Source: Bacillota bacterium (GTDB lineage Bacteria > Bacillota > Sulfobacillia > JAJZYS01 > JAJYTV01). Taken from it: DNA of 64,000 nucleotides. Position 1 is the first letter of the stretch, and every line of letters starts with the position of its first letter. The translations under genes were made by a program, and so were the position numbers. The DNA is taken from positions 1 to 64,000 of the forward strand of contig JAJYSJ010000013.1 in assembly GCA_021793645.1 (NCBI GenBank), read 5' to 3'. Below are positions 44,208-53,328 of this stretch, piece by piece. Under the pieces are notes generated by a model. The model made no database searches. It was not told the origin of the DNA and saw only the letters and a list, made by a program, of their open reading frames with translations.

Positions 44208-45620
44208 TCAGGCGCCCCCGTCCTGGCCGATGGTAGCAAGGCTGGCATCGATCGACGCTGCGCGCTGGGCATTGCGCGCGCGGATCGACCGTACCTGCCA
44301 AAGGCCGATCACAGCGCCGAGGATCGAGATCACGGCAGCGATCCAGACCGGGAATGCGGGCGGCACGAAGGTCGTCCAGAGGCCGACGAGGATCGTCAGG
44401 ATCGAGAGCGTTGGCAGCAGGCCGTGCCGGACGAAGCCGAACTTCCCGAGCTTCTTGTAGAAGGACATCAGTCCGGCGTTGCCGATCAGGTGCGCGATGA
44501 ATTCGGCCATCGTCGCGCCGAGCAGAAGGAAGATGAAGCCGGCGCCCGGTCCCTGCCAGAGCCCGACGACGACGATCAGGAGGAGCGATGCCAGCGTCAG
44601 CACCAGAATCGCGTTCACCGGCGTGCCGCTCTTGGCGTCAACCTTGGCGAGCGCCTGCGGCATCAGACCCGCCTTCCCGAAGGAGTACAGAAGGCGGCTC
44701 ACCACGATCGTCGAAGCCACGTTGATTCCGATGACGCTGTTGAGCGCCAGAAGACCGATGACCACCTCCGGCCCGAGGCCGAGATAGTTGTGGATCACGA
44801 TGAGCCCCGGGATATTCGCGGCGGCGAACGCCCCCATGTGCAAAGGCCCCCAGCCGATCGTGAAGGCGTAGGAGACGAGGATGTACATCGCCGCCACGAT
44901 CGCGGTCCCGATGATCAGCGCCCGCTTGATCGTTTTTGCCGGCGCCTCCGCTTCTTCGCCAAGATAGACGACAGCCGTGGACCCGGACATGCCGAATGCC
45001 GCGACGAGCATCGCGATGCCGAAGCCCGAAAGACCGCCCGAAGCGAAGTGCGGCGTGAAGACCGAGAGCGTGTTGTGATCGCCCGCACGCGAGATGATCA
45101 CGACGCTCACCACGAGCAGAATCACGAGTTCGATCAGCACCGTAACAATCCCGTAGTTGAGCGACAGCTTGATTCCCTTGATATTGAGCAGGTAGACGGG
45201 GATGAGGAACACGATTGCCAGCGGGAGCCAGAACCATGAGGGCAGCGCGACGCCGAACAGGCCGAGCAGGAACGGAACGAGGATGCCGAAGAAGAGGCTG
45301 TTGGCGGGGATCAGGAAGAGATAGTAGAGTGCATAGGAAATACCGGCCATGTAGCCGGCCTCCGTACCGACGCCCTTCGCGACGAAGTAGTACATCCCGC
45401 TGGCGCTCGAGAGGCGCAGGGAGAATTGGTACGGTGTGTTGATCCAGAGAAAGACGATGACGATGCCGGCGAGGTACGCCAGCGGCAGCGAACCCAGCCC
45501 GAAGGCTGCAGCCGCCGTCAGGGCTGTCGTGGCGGAGCCGAGCGGACCATTGGCCATGAGGCCCTGTGCGAGCACGTGCCAGAAGGAAGCGGAATTCTTG
45601 CGCAGAGTCCCTGTAGACAA
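44208..45620 (-). CDS. APC-family amino-acid permease
   Basis: 470 residues and about twelve transmembrane helices, for example LAYLAGIVIVFLWINTPYQF, SGMYYFVAKGVGTEAGYMAG (APC helix 2-3) and VVIGLLALNSVIGINVASTI. It belongs to the amino acid-polyamine-organocation superfamily. TTG 45620 is eight bases after GGGGGAGG. It forms an operon with the nitrilase (six-base gap) and sits downstream of the IclR-aminotransferase pair, so the cluster probably imports and breaks down an amino acid or amine. Confidence 0.88.
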   Translation of the reverse strand: MSTGTLRKNSASFWHVLAQGLMANGPLGSATTALTAAAAFGLGSLPLAYLAGIVIVFLWINTPYQFSLRLSSASGMYYFVAKGVGTEAGYMAGISYALYYLFLIPANSLFFGILVPFLLGLFGVALPSWFWLPLAIVFLIPVYLLNIKGIKLSLNYGIVTVLIELVILLVVSVVIISRAGDHNTLSVFTPHFASGGLSGFGIAMLVAAFGMSGSTAVVYLGEEAEAPAKTIKRALIIGTAIVAAMYILVSYAFTIGWGPLHMGAFAAANIPGLIVIHNYLGLGPEVVIGLLALNSVIGINVASTIVVSRLLYSFGKAGLMPQALAKVDAKSGTPVNAILVLTLASLLLIVVVGLWQGPGAGFIFLLLGATMAEFIAHLIGNAGLMSFYKKLGKFGFVRHGLLPTLSILTILVGLWTTFVPPAFPVWIAAVISILGAVIGLWQVRSIRARNAQRAASIDASLATIGQDGGA

Positions 45621-45847
45621 CCCGGTTTCCTCCCCCGTGTATGAGCGGTCAGCGCCGGAAGGCGCGGTCAGGGAAGCACTCCTTTCTGAGGAAAATTACA
45701 GCAGCACTGAAACTGCATAACTATGGCCTTTGCCAAGCGCTGTCCCGATATCGCTCGGGAGACGCTGGAAGAGGCTGTGTTACTCAGTTCTTGCGCGGCC
45801 CGTCACTACCTGCTCCGCTAGGCGGAGGATGCAGGGATAGAGAATAA

Positions 45848-46609
45848 TTATGCTGTAGGGTCCGGCATGAGCCCACTGCGCAGCCGATCTGAGATCTCTT
45901 GTGCCGAAGCGACTACTCGAGGCGCGCAGGCAAGTAGATCTGCGATCGGCTTGCGGTGACTCGGCGCGGTGAGGGAGAGGCTGGCAACCACCAGACTGTC
46001 CTGAAAGATCGGCGCGGCAATGCAGTTGATGCCCAGCTCCAGTTCCTGGTCGTCGACGGCGAAGCCGCGCCTGCGCGTCTCGGTGAGATCCCTCTCAAGC
46101 GCTTTACGGTCGGTGATCGTACGCTTCGTGTAAGGACGAAGTTCGCTGCGGGCGATCAGGTCGCGGCGGGCGCCATCTGGCATGTGGGCAAGCAGTACCT
46201 TGCCCATGGCAGAGGCGTGAATGGGGGCGCGAAATCCCGTATTGAACGCGACTTGCAGGAGGTGGCTCGACTTGAGGGTCTCAATGCAGACGGCGGAGTC
46301 GGCATCGAGTGTGGCGATCTGCACATCTTCTTGGAGATCCGCGGTCAGCCGCTGCAAAATGTCCTTGGCGGCCAGACGGACGTCTTGGGCCGCGCCACCC
46401 GTGTAACGCTTGAATTGCTCTGTCAGGCGGTACTTGCCACGCTCGTCGGCACGGACGAAGCCGAGTTCCTGGAGTGACCCGAGGAACCGTAGTAGGGTTG
46501 GGTCGGCGAGGGATACCCTGCGGCCCAGTTCATGCAGTCCGACACCCTCCGCTCCGGGCGACGCCAGGGCATCCAGGATTTCGAAGAGGCGCGACACTCC
46601 GCGCAGCAT
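45848..46609 (-). CDS. IclR-family transcriptional regulator
   Basis: 253 residues. N-terminal winged helix RGVSRLFEILDALASPGAEG, LHELGRRVSLADPTLLRFLG, then the IclR effector domain with VAFNTGFRAPIHASAMGKVL and GFAVDDQELELGINCIAAPI. Such regulators bind small organic acids and control catabolic genes. ATG 46609 overlaps the aminotransferase TGA (TGATG), so both are translated together. Probably controls the aminotransferase-permease-nitrilase cluster. Confidence 0.88.
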   Translation of the reverse strand: MLRGVSRLFEILDALASPGAEGVGLHELGRRVSLADPTLLRFLGSLQELGFVRADERGKYRLTEQFKRYTGGAAQDVRLAAKDILQRLTADLQEDVQIATLDADSAVCIETLKSSHLLQVAFNTGFRAPIHASAMGKVLLAHMPDGARRDLIARSELRPYTKRTITDRKALERDLTETRRRGFAVDDQELELGINCIAAPIFQDSLVVASLSLTAPSHRKPIADLLACAPRVVASAQEISDRLRSGLMPDPTA

Positions 46610-47880
46610 CAGCGCCCCCGGACCTTCGCGATGGCTTTGTCGAGGATCTCGATTCCCTTGGAAAGGTCCGACTCGCCGACGTTGAGCGGTGGGATGAAAC
46701 GCAGGGCGCTGCTTGCCGTTCCGCAGGGATAGATGACGAGGCCAAGATCTAGGCAGTGCTGCAGGACGGACTTGGTGAACTCTCCGTCCTCGGGACGGCG
46801 CTCGCCAAACTCGATGCCGATCATCAGCCCGGGACCGCGCACCTCGGCGATCTCTGGGTGTCGTACCTGCATTGCCTTGAGGGCGGTTGTCGCCTCCGCG
46901 CCCAGCCGCTGGGCACGCTGCGGCAGATTCTCCTCCCGCAGCACCTTCAGCGTGGCTCTCGCTGCGGCGGCCGCCACCGGGTTGCCCCCGAAGGTCGTTC
47001 CGTGGCTGGCCGGAGTCCACTTGCGCATGATTTCCGGCGTCGAGGCGGTTGCGCCGAGCGGCAAGCCTGAAGCGATCGCCTTCGCGACCGCCATGATGTC
47101 CGGCGTGACGCCGTAGTGCTGTGCCGCGAACATCTCACCGGTTCGTCCGAAGCCGGTTTGGACCTCATCGTAGATCAACAGGGCTCCGGCCTTGTCCGCA
47201 CGCTCGCGCAGGCCCTGGAGGAACTCCCTGGTCGCCGGCACGTAGCCGCCTTCGCCCTGGATCGGCTCGACGATGAACGCTGCCACGTCCTCCGGCAGCA
47301 CGACGTGCAGCAGCAGTTCGTCGAGTTCCTGCAGGGCACGCTCTGTCGCGCCTTCGGGTGAGAGTTTGTCGCGCAGAGGATAAGGGAAGCGGCCATGCAC
47401 CGCTCCCGGCAGCGGCTGGTAGCCGTGGCGGTATTTCGCCTTCGACGCCGTGAGAGCCAGTGCCCCCAGGGTGCGGCCATGAAACCCGCCGCGAAAGCCG
47501 ATCACCATTTGCCGCCCGGTGACGTAGCGCGCCAGCTTTACGGATCCCTCCACCGCTTCCGAACCCGAGTTGCCGAAGAAGAACATGCCGATTTCCCCAG
47601 GCATCGCCGCGGCGAGGTCTTCCGCGAGATCCAGCAGCACATCGTACTGGTAGACGCCGACGGGAGCGTGGATCAATCTACCGGCCTGCTCGCGGATCGC
47701 CGCGACGACGTCGGGATGGTTGTGCCCGAGGGGTAGGGCGGCCATCCCGGACACGAAGTCGAGGTAGACGCGTCCGTCTTGGCCGTATACCTTGGTTCCC
47801 TCCGCCCGTTCGATCGGCATATTGGGCCAGTCGATCGAAAGTGAGGGTGCGAGAAGATCGTGCATGGATCTGTGGGCCAT
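46609..47880 (-). CDS. Class-III (acetylornithine/GABA type) PLP aminotransferase
   Basis: 423 residues. Fold-type I subgroup II features: VYLDFVSGMAALPLGHNHPD, FFFGNSGSEAVEGSVKLARY (phosphate loop GSEA), LLIYDEVQTGFGRTGEMFAA (PLP Asp), AVAKAIASGLPLGA (catalytic Lys) and HGTTFGGNPVAAAAA. It moves an omega-amino group of a substrate such as GABA, beta-alanine or ornithine to an oxo acid. ATG 47880 lies seven bases after GGAGG; 67 upstream codons in frame are not family-like. Operon with IclR. Confidence 0.88.
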   Translation of the reverse strand: MAHRSMHDLLAPSLSIDWPNMPIERAEGTKVYGQDGRVYLDFVSGMAALPLGHNHPDVVAAIREQAGRLIHAPVGVYQYDVLLDLAEDLAAAMPGEIGMFFFGNSGSEAVEGSVKLARYVTGRQMVIGFRGGFHGRTLGALALTASKAKYRHGYQPLPGAVHGRFPYPLRDKLSPEGATERALQELDELLLHVVLPEDVAAFIVEPIQGEGGYVPATREFLQGLRERADKAGALLIYDEVQTGFGRTGEMFAAQHYGVTPDIMAVAKAIASGLPLGATASTPEIMRKWTPASHGTTFGGNPVAAAAARATLKVLREENLPQRAQRLGAEATTALKAMQVRHPEIAEVRGPGLMIGIEFGERRPEDGEFTKSVLQHCLDLGLVIYPCGTASSALRFIPPLNVGESDLSKGIEILDKAIAKVRGR

Positions 47881-48228
47881 GGCGGTTCCTCCTTGGACTG
47901 GAACTAGCGCCGGCTTGCGGCTAAGTGCAACTTTACCGCCGCTTTTCGTAGCACCTGCTACAGCAGGCGGAAGATATTCCTGAGTCGGTGCGGCGGGCGG
48001 CGGTTCATTTACGAGAGGGCGCAGCTGGACTGCGGGCAAGGCGTTCTGTGAGGAGCATGTAACCTCCGGGGTACTGTGCAAGAGTGCCTAAAAAACTCGG
48101 CTTTTCGGCAAGGCTTTCTGCAGCGACTTTGCGTGCAGGGAGGGCGCCTAGCCAAGCGAAGCCGCGTCCTCAGCCCTCTCTAAGGCACGCATGTCACAAT
48201 CAGTGCATTAGCAAAAGGGGGAGCGATC
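47881..48228. other. Divergent intergenic region
   Basis: 348 bp between the divergent aminotransferase and membrane-protein genes. It should hold both promoters and probably the IclR operator, but no hexamer pair stands out enough to place them. No reading frame with a ribosome site is present. Confidence 0.4.
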
Positions 48229-48543
48229 GTGGACGGAGTGGCTGATGACCGCTTGGGTCGCAGCGGTCGCCATACGGCAACGGAAATGACCAAGGAGGAG
48301 GCCCAGTTGCGGGCCCGATCCTGGAAGCGGGGCCTGTGGTGGGCTGCTGCGATCGGTTTCGTCGTGCTGTGGCAGGCAGCTGCGCACCATGTTACCGGTG
48401 TGACGAGCCGCTCTACACCGTCGACAACGCAGCAGCAGAACAGCGGAGGATTCGTTCCCAGCCAGACGCCGACGCAGAGTCAGGGCTTCGGTTTTGGCAG
48501 TGGTGGCAACGCGCAGCCGCTCACCCAGACGTCGGTTTCGTAA
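48229..48543 (+). CDS. Small single-pass membrane protein with Gln/Ser-rich exterior tail
   Basis: 104 residues. A charged N-terminus (DRLGRSGRHTATEMTKEEAQ), one membrane helix (RGLWWAAAIGFVVLWQAAAH) and then a low-complexity tail of Gln, Ser, Thr, Gly and Phe (TTQQQNSGGFVPSQTPTQSQ). GGGGGAG precedes GTG 48229. apbE starts three bases after its stop, so it is the first gene of that operon. Family not recognised; perhaps a partner of the redox proteins. Confidence 0.65.
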   Translation: MDGVADDRLGRSGRHTATEMTKEEAQLRARSWKRGLWWAAAIGFVVLWQAAAHHVTGVTSRSTPSTTQQQNSGGFVPSQTPTQSQGFGFGSGGNAQPLTQTSVS

Positions 48544-48546
48544 CGC

Positions 48547-49464
48547 ATGAGCGCAGCACCGCTCGGCAGGGTGCGCTTCCTCGCGATGGGGACCACGGTC
48601 GAGGTGCATGCCCTCGCAGTAGACCTCGCCAAGGCAAGCGTCGAGGTTCAGCGGCTCTTTCGCGCCTGGGAGGCCACCTTGACCCGCTTTCGGCCCGATA
48701 GCGAGATTTCGGCATTGAATCGCTCTGCAGGACGTGCGTTTGTCGTGAGCGATCTGCTTTTTCGGGTTGTGTCGACGGCCCTGCATTGGGCGCAGGCGAC
48801 GCAGGGGACCTTTGATCCGACGCTTCTGCATCAGATTGAACGCCTCGGATACCGCAGGACGTTTTCCGATATCGAGCACGGCGAGCCGCTCGCGCCGCTC
48901 GATGCACCGATCGAACCGGGCGGCCAGTGGCGCTCTGTCAGGATCGAACCGAGCACCCGTATGGTCACCCTGCCCCTGGGCACTGCACTCGACCTCGGCG
49001 GAGTGGCCAAGGGCATGGCAGTCGATGCTGCCCTGGAGGCGTTGCGCGGGGCAGGTGTACGGACGGCGCTCGTCAATGCCGGCGGAGACCTCGCGGTCAG
49101 CGGGTTGCCGCCCGATCGCGATGCGTGGCCGGTCGCGGTGGCGGAACTGCCAGATGAGGTGATTCCGCTGCAGCGTGGTGCAATCGCCACGTCGGGCGTG
49201 CAGCGACGTCGCTGGAAACAGGGCGACGTAGAGCGCCACCACCTGCTGGATCCTCAGACCGGCTACCCTGTTAAGACGGGTCTGCAATTTGTGACCGTCG
49301 TGGCGGCTACGTGCACCGAGGCGGATGTCGCGGCGACCACTGCGTTCTTGCTCGGCGCGAAGGCGGGCAGCGACTACCTGAGAGCAAGGAAACTCGCCGG
49401 CCTTTTCGTCCCGGTGGATGGTACACCGATTCGCGTTGGGTCCTGGCCGACAAAGGCGAGGTGA
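48547..49464 (+). CDS. apbE: ApbE, FAD:protein FMN transferase
   Basis: 305 residues. ApbE motifs: RFLAMGTTVEVHAL at the N-terminus, FRPDSEISALNRSAGRAFVV, ALDLGGVAKGMAVDAALEAL, TALVNAGGDLAVSG and HHLLDPQTGYPVKTGLQFVT, where the Asp/Thr bind Mg-FAD. It covalently attaches FMN to a Thr of secreted or membrane redox proteins. There is no evident signal peptide. It is followed by the ferric-reductase-like gene within nine bases; a classical flavinylation motif is not obvious in either neighbour. Confidence 0.92.
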   Translation: MSAAPLGRVRFLAMGTTVEVHALAVDLAKASVEVQRLFRAWEATLTRFRPDSEISALNRSAGRAFVVSDLLFRVVSTALHWAQATQGTFDPTLLHQIERLGYRRTFSDIEHGEPLAPLDAPIEPGGQWRSVRIEPSTRMVTLPLGTALDLGGVAKGMAVDAALEALRGAGVRTALVNAGGDLAVSGLPPDRDAWPVAVAELPDEVIPLQRGAIATSGVQRRRWKQGDVERHHLLDPQTGYPVKTGLQFVTVVAATCTEADVAATTAFLLGAKAGSDYLRARKLAGLFVPVDGTPIRVGSWPTKAR

Positions 49465-49472
49465 TCGAAGCG

Positions 49473-50564
49473 TTGGAGTGGCAGTGGATCGCAGCCCGTG
49501 CATCGGGCTTCACCGCGTATGGCCTCGTCACCCTGGCGACCGTATTCGGCCTGCTGCTCAGCCAACGCTGGCAGTCGCGCCGTGTGTGGCCGCGCTTAAT
49601 CAACGATCAGATGCATCAGCACGTCGTGTTGCTGGCCGGTGTTTTCACCGCGATTCACGGCATCGCTGTCTGGGTTGACCCGTTCACGAAGTTCACCTGG
49701 CTCGAAGTGGTCCTACCTGGCATTAGCCACTACCGCCCGCTCTGGATGGCGCTTGGCATCGTCGCGGCATACCTCGGCATGGCGGTCGTAATCACCGGCT
49801 GGCTGCGACCAAAGATCGGGTACGCATGGTGGCGCCGCCTGCACTACCTGACCTTTATTGTCTGGCTTCTCGCGACGCTGCATGGGCTCGGCGACGGGAG
49901 CGATTCGCGCACAGCCTGGGCGATCGGCATCTACGGCATCAGTTCGGCTGCGGTCGTCGGTCTTACCCTTGCGCGCCTTCTGCGCCCCGCCGGAAGCCGT
50001 GCCAGAAGCATGCCCGGATGGGCAGGACTTACCTCGGTCATCGCGCTCGGTGGTCTCGTGTTCGCACTCCTTGGCCCTTTGCGCCCAGGATGGAATGCCA
50101 TTGCGAACGGCGGCAAGGGCTCTGGGAGCAGGCTAGCCACTGCGGTTCTCGCAACAAACGTCCAGGCCGCCTACTCGGCGCCCTTTCAAGGCAGCGTGAC
50201 ACAGCAGGGGCCCGATGCCCAGGGCGTTGTCACGCTGAGCTTCGACCTGCTCGTCCAAGGTGGGCCGTACGGCGTGATGACGCTCACCTTGCAAGGCACG
50301 GCACTCCCCAGCGGCGGCGTCGCACTCACCGGCAGCAGCCTAGCGCTCGGCACTCCCGCAGAGCCGGGCCTCTACGAGGGAGGCCTTGCGCAGTTGAACG
50401 GAGGGCGCTTCAGCGCAACATTGCGCGGCAATGGCCTAAGTCCAATCACAGTTGTGGGCAATCTGTCCGTTGACAGCAGCAACAATGTGCAAGGCATCGT
50501 GCAGGTACAGCCGGGTGTCACGCAGGAAGGTACTGGCTCCGGGCCTGACGGCGGCGGCTTCTAG
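49473..50564 (+). CDS. Ferric-reductase-like heme membrane protein with extra C-terminal domain
   Basis: About 363 residues. Roughly six transmembrane helices. Two helices carry spaced His pairs, HVVLLAGVFTAIH and LHYLTFIVWLLATLH, as in the ferric-reductase/MsrQ heme-binding fold. After the last helix (VIALGGLVFALLGPLRPGW) comes about 130 residues of beta-rich sequence (GVVTLSFDLLVQGGPYGVMT, GNLSVDSSNNVQGIV) with no known family. TTG 49473 is seven bases after GAGGTGATC; GTG 49461 would overlap apbE. With ApbE it suggests a membrane electron-transfer unit. Confidence 0.75.
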   Translation: MEWQWIAARASGFTAYGLVTLATVFGLLLSQRWQSRRVWPRLINDQMHQHVVLLAGVFTAIHGIAVWVDPFTKFTWLEVVLPGISHYRPLWMALGIVAAYLGMAVVITGWLRPKIGYAWWRRLHYLTFIVWLLATLHGLGDGSDSRTAWAIGIYGISSAAVVGLTLARLLRPAGSRARSMPGWAGLTSVIALGGLVFALLGPLRPGWNAIANGGKGSGSRLATAVLATNVQAAYSAPFQGSVTQQGPDAQGVVTLSFDLLVQGGPYGVMTLTLQGTALPSGGVALTGSSLALGTPAEPGLYEGGLAQLNGGRFSATLRGNGLSPITVVGNLSVDSSNNVQGIVQVQPGVTQEGTGSGPDGGGF

Positions 50565-50630
50565 AGAGTGACCGAACGCGCGCCGGGAGCGATGGAAGCC
50601 CCCGGCGATTTGCTTTGCCCTGTCAACTGC

Positions 50631-50659
50631 TTGAGCCGCTGAAATATTCGCGATACGAT
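50631..50659 (+). promoter_or_regulatory. Sigma-A promoter for the MFS gene
   Basis: -35 TTGAGC (50631-50636), 17-bp spacer, -10 TACGAT (50654-50659), 35 bases before the TTG start. A weaker hairpin, CGCCGGG...CCCGGCG at 50581-50607, lies between this promoter and the preceding gene and may be the terminator of that operon. Confidence 0.65.
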
Positions 50660-50693
50660 AAATAAGTCGTCATCTCGTCGAGGGGGCCTTGTT

Positions 50694-51971
50694 TTGTCGA
50701 AGAGTCCGTCGCCCTATTCCTTTTCCGCATGGAAAAGCCTAGGCCCCGTCGCGCGGCAACTGATCACGGTCCGGCTGTTGCGCAGCATCGCACAAGGTGC
50801 ACTCGCAGTCGATTTCACGCTCTATTTGAGTGCGCGCCACTGGAACGCGCCGGAGATCGGCCTCCTGCTGATGGGCGGGGGACTATTCGGTGCATTGCTC
50901 AGCGTGATCGTCGGCGTGACAAGTGACCGCTTTGGGCGCCGTGGCTTCCTGCTCGTGTATGAGACGGGACTCGTCATCGGCACCGCCGCCGTGGTGCTTG
51001 CTCCGTCGACGTGGGTGATAGTGCTAGTGGCCGCGATTTTCGGCTTTGGACGGGGAGCGAACGGCAGTTCTGGCCCATTCGCCCCTGCCGAGCAGGCGTG
51101 GCTAGCTCAGGTTTTGCCGACGGCCAGGCGCGGAACGGTCTTCAGCCTGAATGCAGGTCTGCAGTTCTTCGGCATGGGCGTCGGATCTCTGTCGGCCGCC
51201 GCACTGCCGCACCTCATTCCCGGTGCAGGGGGCGCCGCAGCCTACCTGCCGCTGTTCTTGCTGAACCTCCTTGTGGCCGTCGTGAACCTTGGACAGATCT
51301 GGAGCCTGCGGGAGATGCCGCCTGGTCTTGCCGAGTCCCGTCCTCCAGCGGCCGCAGGATCGGTTGCGGAGGAGGCGGTGACGAAACGGGAGAACCGGGC
51401 GCTGGCATCCCTCACCATCGTGAACATGGTCAACTCCCTGGGCGTCGGCTTGGTTGCCCCCCTGATGCCGTACTGGTTCTCTGTGCGGTTCGGTGTCGGC
51501 CCCGAGGCGATCGGTCCGGTGTATGCTCTGACCTTCTTCCTAACCGGCGCTTCGTCGCTCGTGATCGGGCGGGTCTCCGAGCGCATCGGCCTCATCCGCT
51601 CGATCGTGCTGCCTCGGATGGTAGGCGTGGCGCTGCTGGTTGCCATCCCCTTCATGCCGTCCTTCGCGTTCGCGGCGGTGCTCTACGTACTGCGCTCGGT
51701 GCTCAACCGGGGATCGGTGGGCGCGAGGCAGGCGTTCAGCGTCGGCCTTGTTCGCGACCGGCGGCGTGGCCTTGCGAGCAGCCTAAACGCAGTCTCCTGG
51801 AGCCTTCCAGCCTCCATCGGTCCTGCCGTGGGCGGGTGGTTGATCGGTTCCGGTGCCATGTTCTGGCCGTTCCTGCTGGCATCGGCGCTGCAACTCGGCT
51901 ACGTCGTGCTGTTCCCCAAGGTGATGGGACGCTACGAGACGCGTTCGGCCGGGGCCCGAGACACCGCGTGA
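50694..51971 (+). CDS. Major facilitator superfamily transporter
   Basis: 425 residues with twelve transmembrane helices in two halves split by a charged loop (LREMPPGLAESRPPAAAGSV). The MFS loop motif between helices 2 and 3 is GVTSDRFGRRGFLLVYETG. The substrate is unknown; drug or sugar efflux are common for this layout. TTG 50694 follows GAGGGGG. The decayed ornithine-cyclodeaminase-like gene begins 20 bases downstream, so they were one operon. Confidence 0.85.
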   Translation: MSKSPSPYSFSAWKSLGPVARQLITVRLLRSIAQGALAVDFTLYLSARHWNAPEIGLLLMGGGLFGALLSVIVGVTSDRFGRRGFLLVYETGLVIGTAAVVLAPSTWVIVLVAAIFGFGRGANGSSGPFAPAEQAWLAQVLPTARRGTVFSLNAGLQFFGMGVGSLSAAALPHLIPGAGGAAAYLPLFLLNLLVAVVNLGQIWSLREMPPGLAESRPPAAAGSVAEEAVTKRENRALASLTIVNMVNSLGVGLVAPLMPYWFSVRFGVGPEAIGPVYALTFFLTGASSLVIGRVSERIGLIRSIVLPRMVGVALLVAIPFMPSFAFAAVLYVLRSVLNRGSVGARQAFSVGLVRDRRRGLASSLNAVSWSLPASIGPAVGGWLIGSGAMFWPFLLASALQLGYVVLFPKVMGRYETRSAGARDTA

Positions 51972-51990
51972 CGACGGGGGCGAATTGACC

Positions 51991-52220
51991 ATGCAGACGC
52001 TGGTGCTCAATGCGGACGACGTCCGCGAGCTGCTCTCGCAGGAGGTGTGCATCGGCGCGTTGGAGGATGCTTTTTCTGGCGCTGGGACGAGGCGAGGCCG
52101 TGCAGCCGCTGCGCGTCGCCGCATGGCGTCCTGATGCCTTGGGAGCCATGGCCGCCATGCCGGCGTTTCTCGGGCAGCCGGCCGTGCTCGGGGCCAAGGT
52201 TATCGCCGTGTTTCCTGAAA
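51991..52220 (+). pseudogene. Ornithine cyclodeaminase/mu-crystallin-like gene, 5' part (frameshifted)
   Basis: From ATG 51991: MQTLVLNADDVRELLSQEVC then IGALEDAF, matching the family start; at the TTTTT run near 52070 the frame moves and the next frame continues LALGRGEAVQPLRVAAWRPD, AMAAMPAFLGQPAVLGAKV and IAVFPE. The reading frame is then cut by the insertion element at 52221. Family enzymes bind NAD and act on ornithine, alanine or related amino acids. Two independent breaks make it dead. Confidence 0.82.
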
Positions 52221-52286
52221 CCTCTGTTTCAGAGGTGTGTGGGAATCCGAGGGGGTTGGCTATACTGATCCCTGAGGTGGAACCAC

Positions 52287-53294
52287 ATGGCAGTTCCGGC
52301 GGTACAACAGCTCGCGCAAGTCATCAGCCAACTTCCGCCGCTGGACCAAGAGTTCCTGTATCGTCGTCTGGAGAGGCTTCTCCAGCCCAAACTCAGCCCA
52401 CAGGTCGTCGTAGACTTCAGGGAGAAGCGCTTTGCCAACGGGTTCCGTTGCCCGCACTGCCACGGAACCCACATCCACCGGCACGGCAAGTACAAGGACC
52501 GTTGGCGCTACCGCTGCGTTGACTGCAGGAAGACCTTCAACGACGCGACCGCTTCGCCGCTCGCTGGTTCGCACCGCGACATTGCCACCTGGTTGAAGTA
52601 CGCGAAGTGCATGAGCCAGGGGATGTCGATACGCCGGTCCGCGCAAGAGGTTGGCGTCAGCGTGCCGACCGCCTTCTACTGGCGGCACAAGATCCTCACC
52701 GCGTTGCGCAACCTTCCAAAGCCCTCATTGACGGGCATTGTGGAAGCGGACGAGACCTTCTTCCTGGACTCGCAGAAGGGGTCACGCAATCTCAGGCGAC
52801 CTGCAAGGCACTCAGGTGCCAAGGCACCACTACGCGGCATCAGCCACCACCAGGTCTGTGTGCTCGTCGCGCGCGACAGGCAGACATCCACCGTCTCCGA
52901 GGTCGTCGGGCACGGGCGCGTAACAGCGGAGCAGATAGGGACTGCCTTGGACGGAGTGCTGCACGACTGCGTACTCTGTACTGACGCGGCAAGTGCGTAC
53001 CGCACGTATGCCAACGAGAAGGAGATCCCGCTCGAAGCCCTAAACGCTCGACGGGGCGTGAAGAAGCGGGGCATCTACCACCTCGGCAACGTCAACGGCT
53101 ACCACAGTCGCCTCAAGAGGTGGATTCGTCCCTTCAACGGCGTAAGTACCAAGTACCTGCCGAACTACCTTGTCTGGTTCCAGCGTATAGATTCCATGCA
53201 TAACATTCCCCGCAACGTCGTTGCCAATCGTCTGCTGGATCATAGTCACACACCGATGGTGTTCACTACTACAAAAGATCTTGGTTGTGCTTGA
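52287..53294 (+). CDS. IS1595-family transposase (ISXO2-like DDE domain)
   Basis: 335 residues. An N-terminal zinc ribbon, CPHCHGTHIHRHGKYKDRWR with YRCVDCRKTF, is followed by helix-turn-helix (RSAQEVGVSVPTAFYWRHKI) and the catalytic core GIVEADETFFLDSQKG (first Asp), VLCTDAASAYRTYA (second Asp) and NVNGYHSRLKRWIRPFNGV, where Asn occupies the usual third position. It is intact, so the element could move. A GAGGTGG-type ribosome site is about nine bases before ATG 52287. Confidence 0.9.
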   Translation: MAVPAVQQLAQVISQLPPLDQEFLYRRLERLLQPKLSPQVVVDFREKRFANGFRCPHCHGTHIHRHGKYKDRWRYRCVDCRKTFNDATASPLAGSHRDIATWLKYAKCMSQGMSIRRSAQEVGVSVPTAFYWRHKILTALRNLPKPSLTGIVEADETFFLDSQKGSRNLRRPARHSGAKAPLRGISHHQVCVLVARDRQTSTVSEVVGHGRVTAEQIGTALDGVLHDCVLCTDAASAYRTYANEKEIPLEALNARRGVKKRGIYHLGNVNGYHSRLKRWIRPFNGVSTKYLPNYLVWFQRIDSMHNIPRNVVANRLLDHSHTPMVFTTTKDLGCA

Positions 53295-53309
53295 GTTCGA
53301 CAGTATACT
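53281..53309 (+). promoter_or_regulatory. Promoter for the passenger lipoprotein gene
   Basis: -35 TTGGTT (53281-53286), exactly 17-bp spacer, -10 TATACT (53304-53309), about 20 bases before ATG 53329. It overlaps the transposase stop, so the passenger can be expressed by itself. Confidence 0.65.
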
Positions 53310-53328
53310 GGCAATAGGAGGAAAAGCA

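Noticed and set aside
43917-45239. A 440-codon plus-strand frame opposite the nitrilase and permease genes
   Set aside because: The translation is charged low-complexity (Arg/Asp/His-rich), typical of antisense of a membrane protein; both minus-strand genes have clear motifs.
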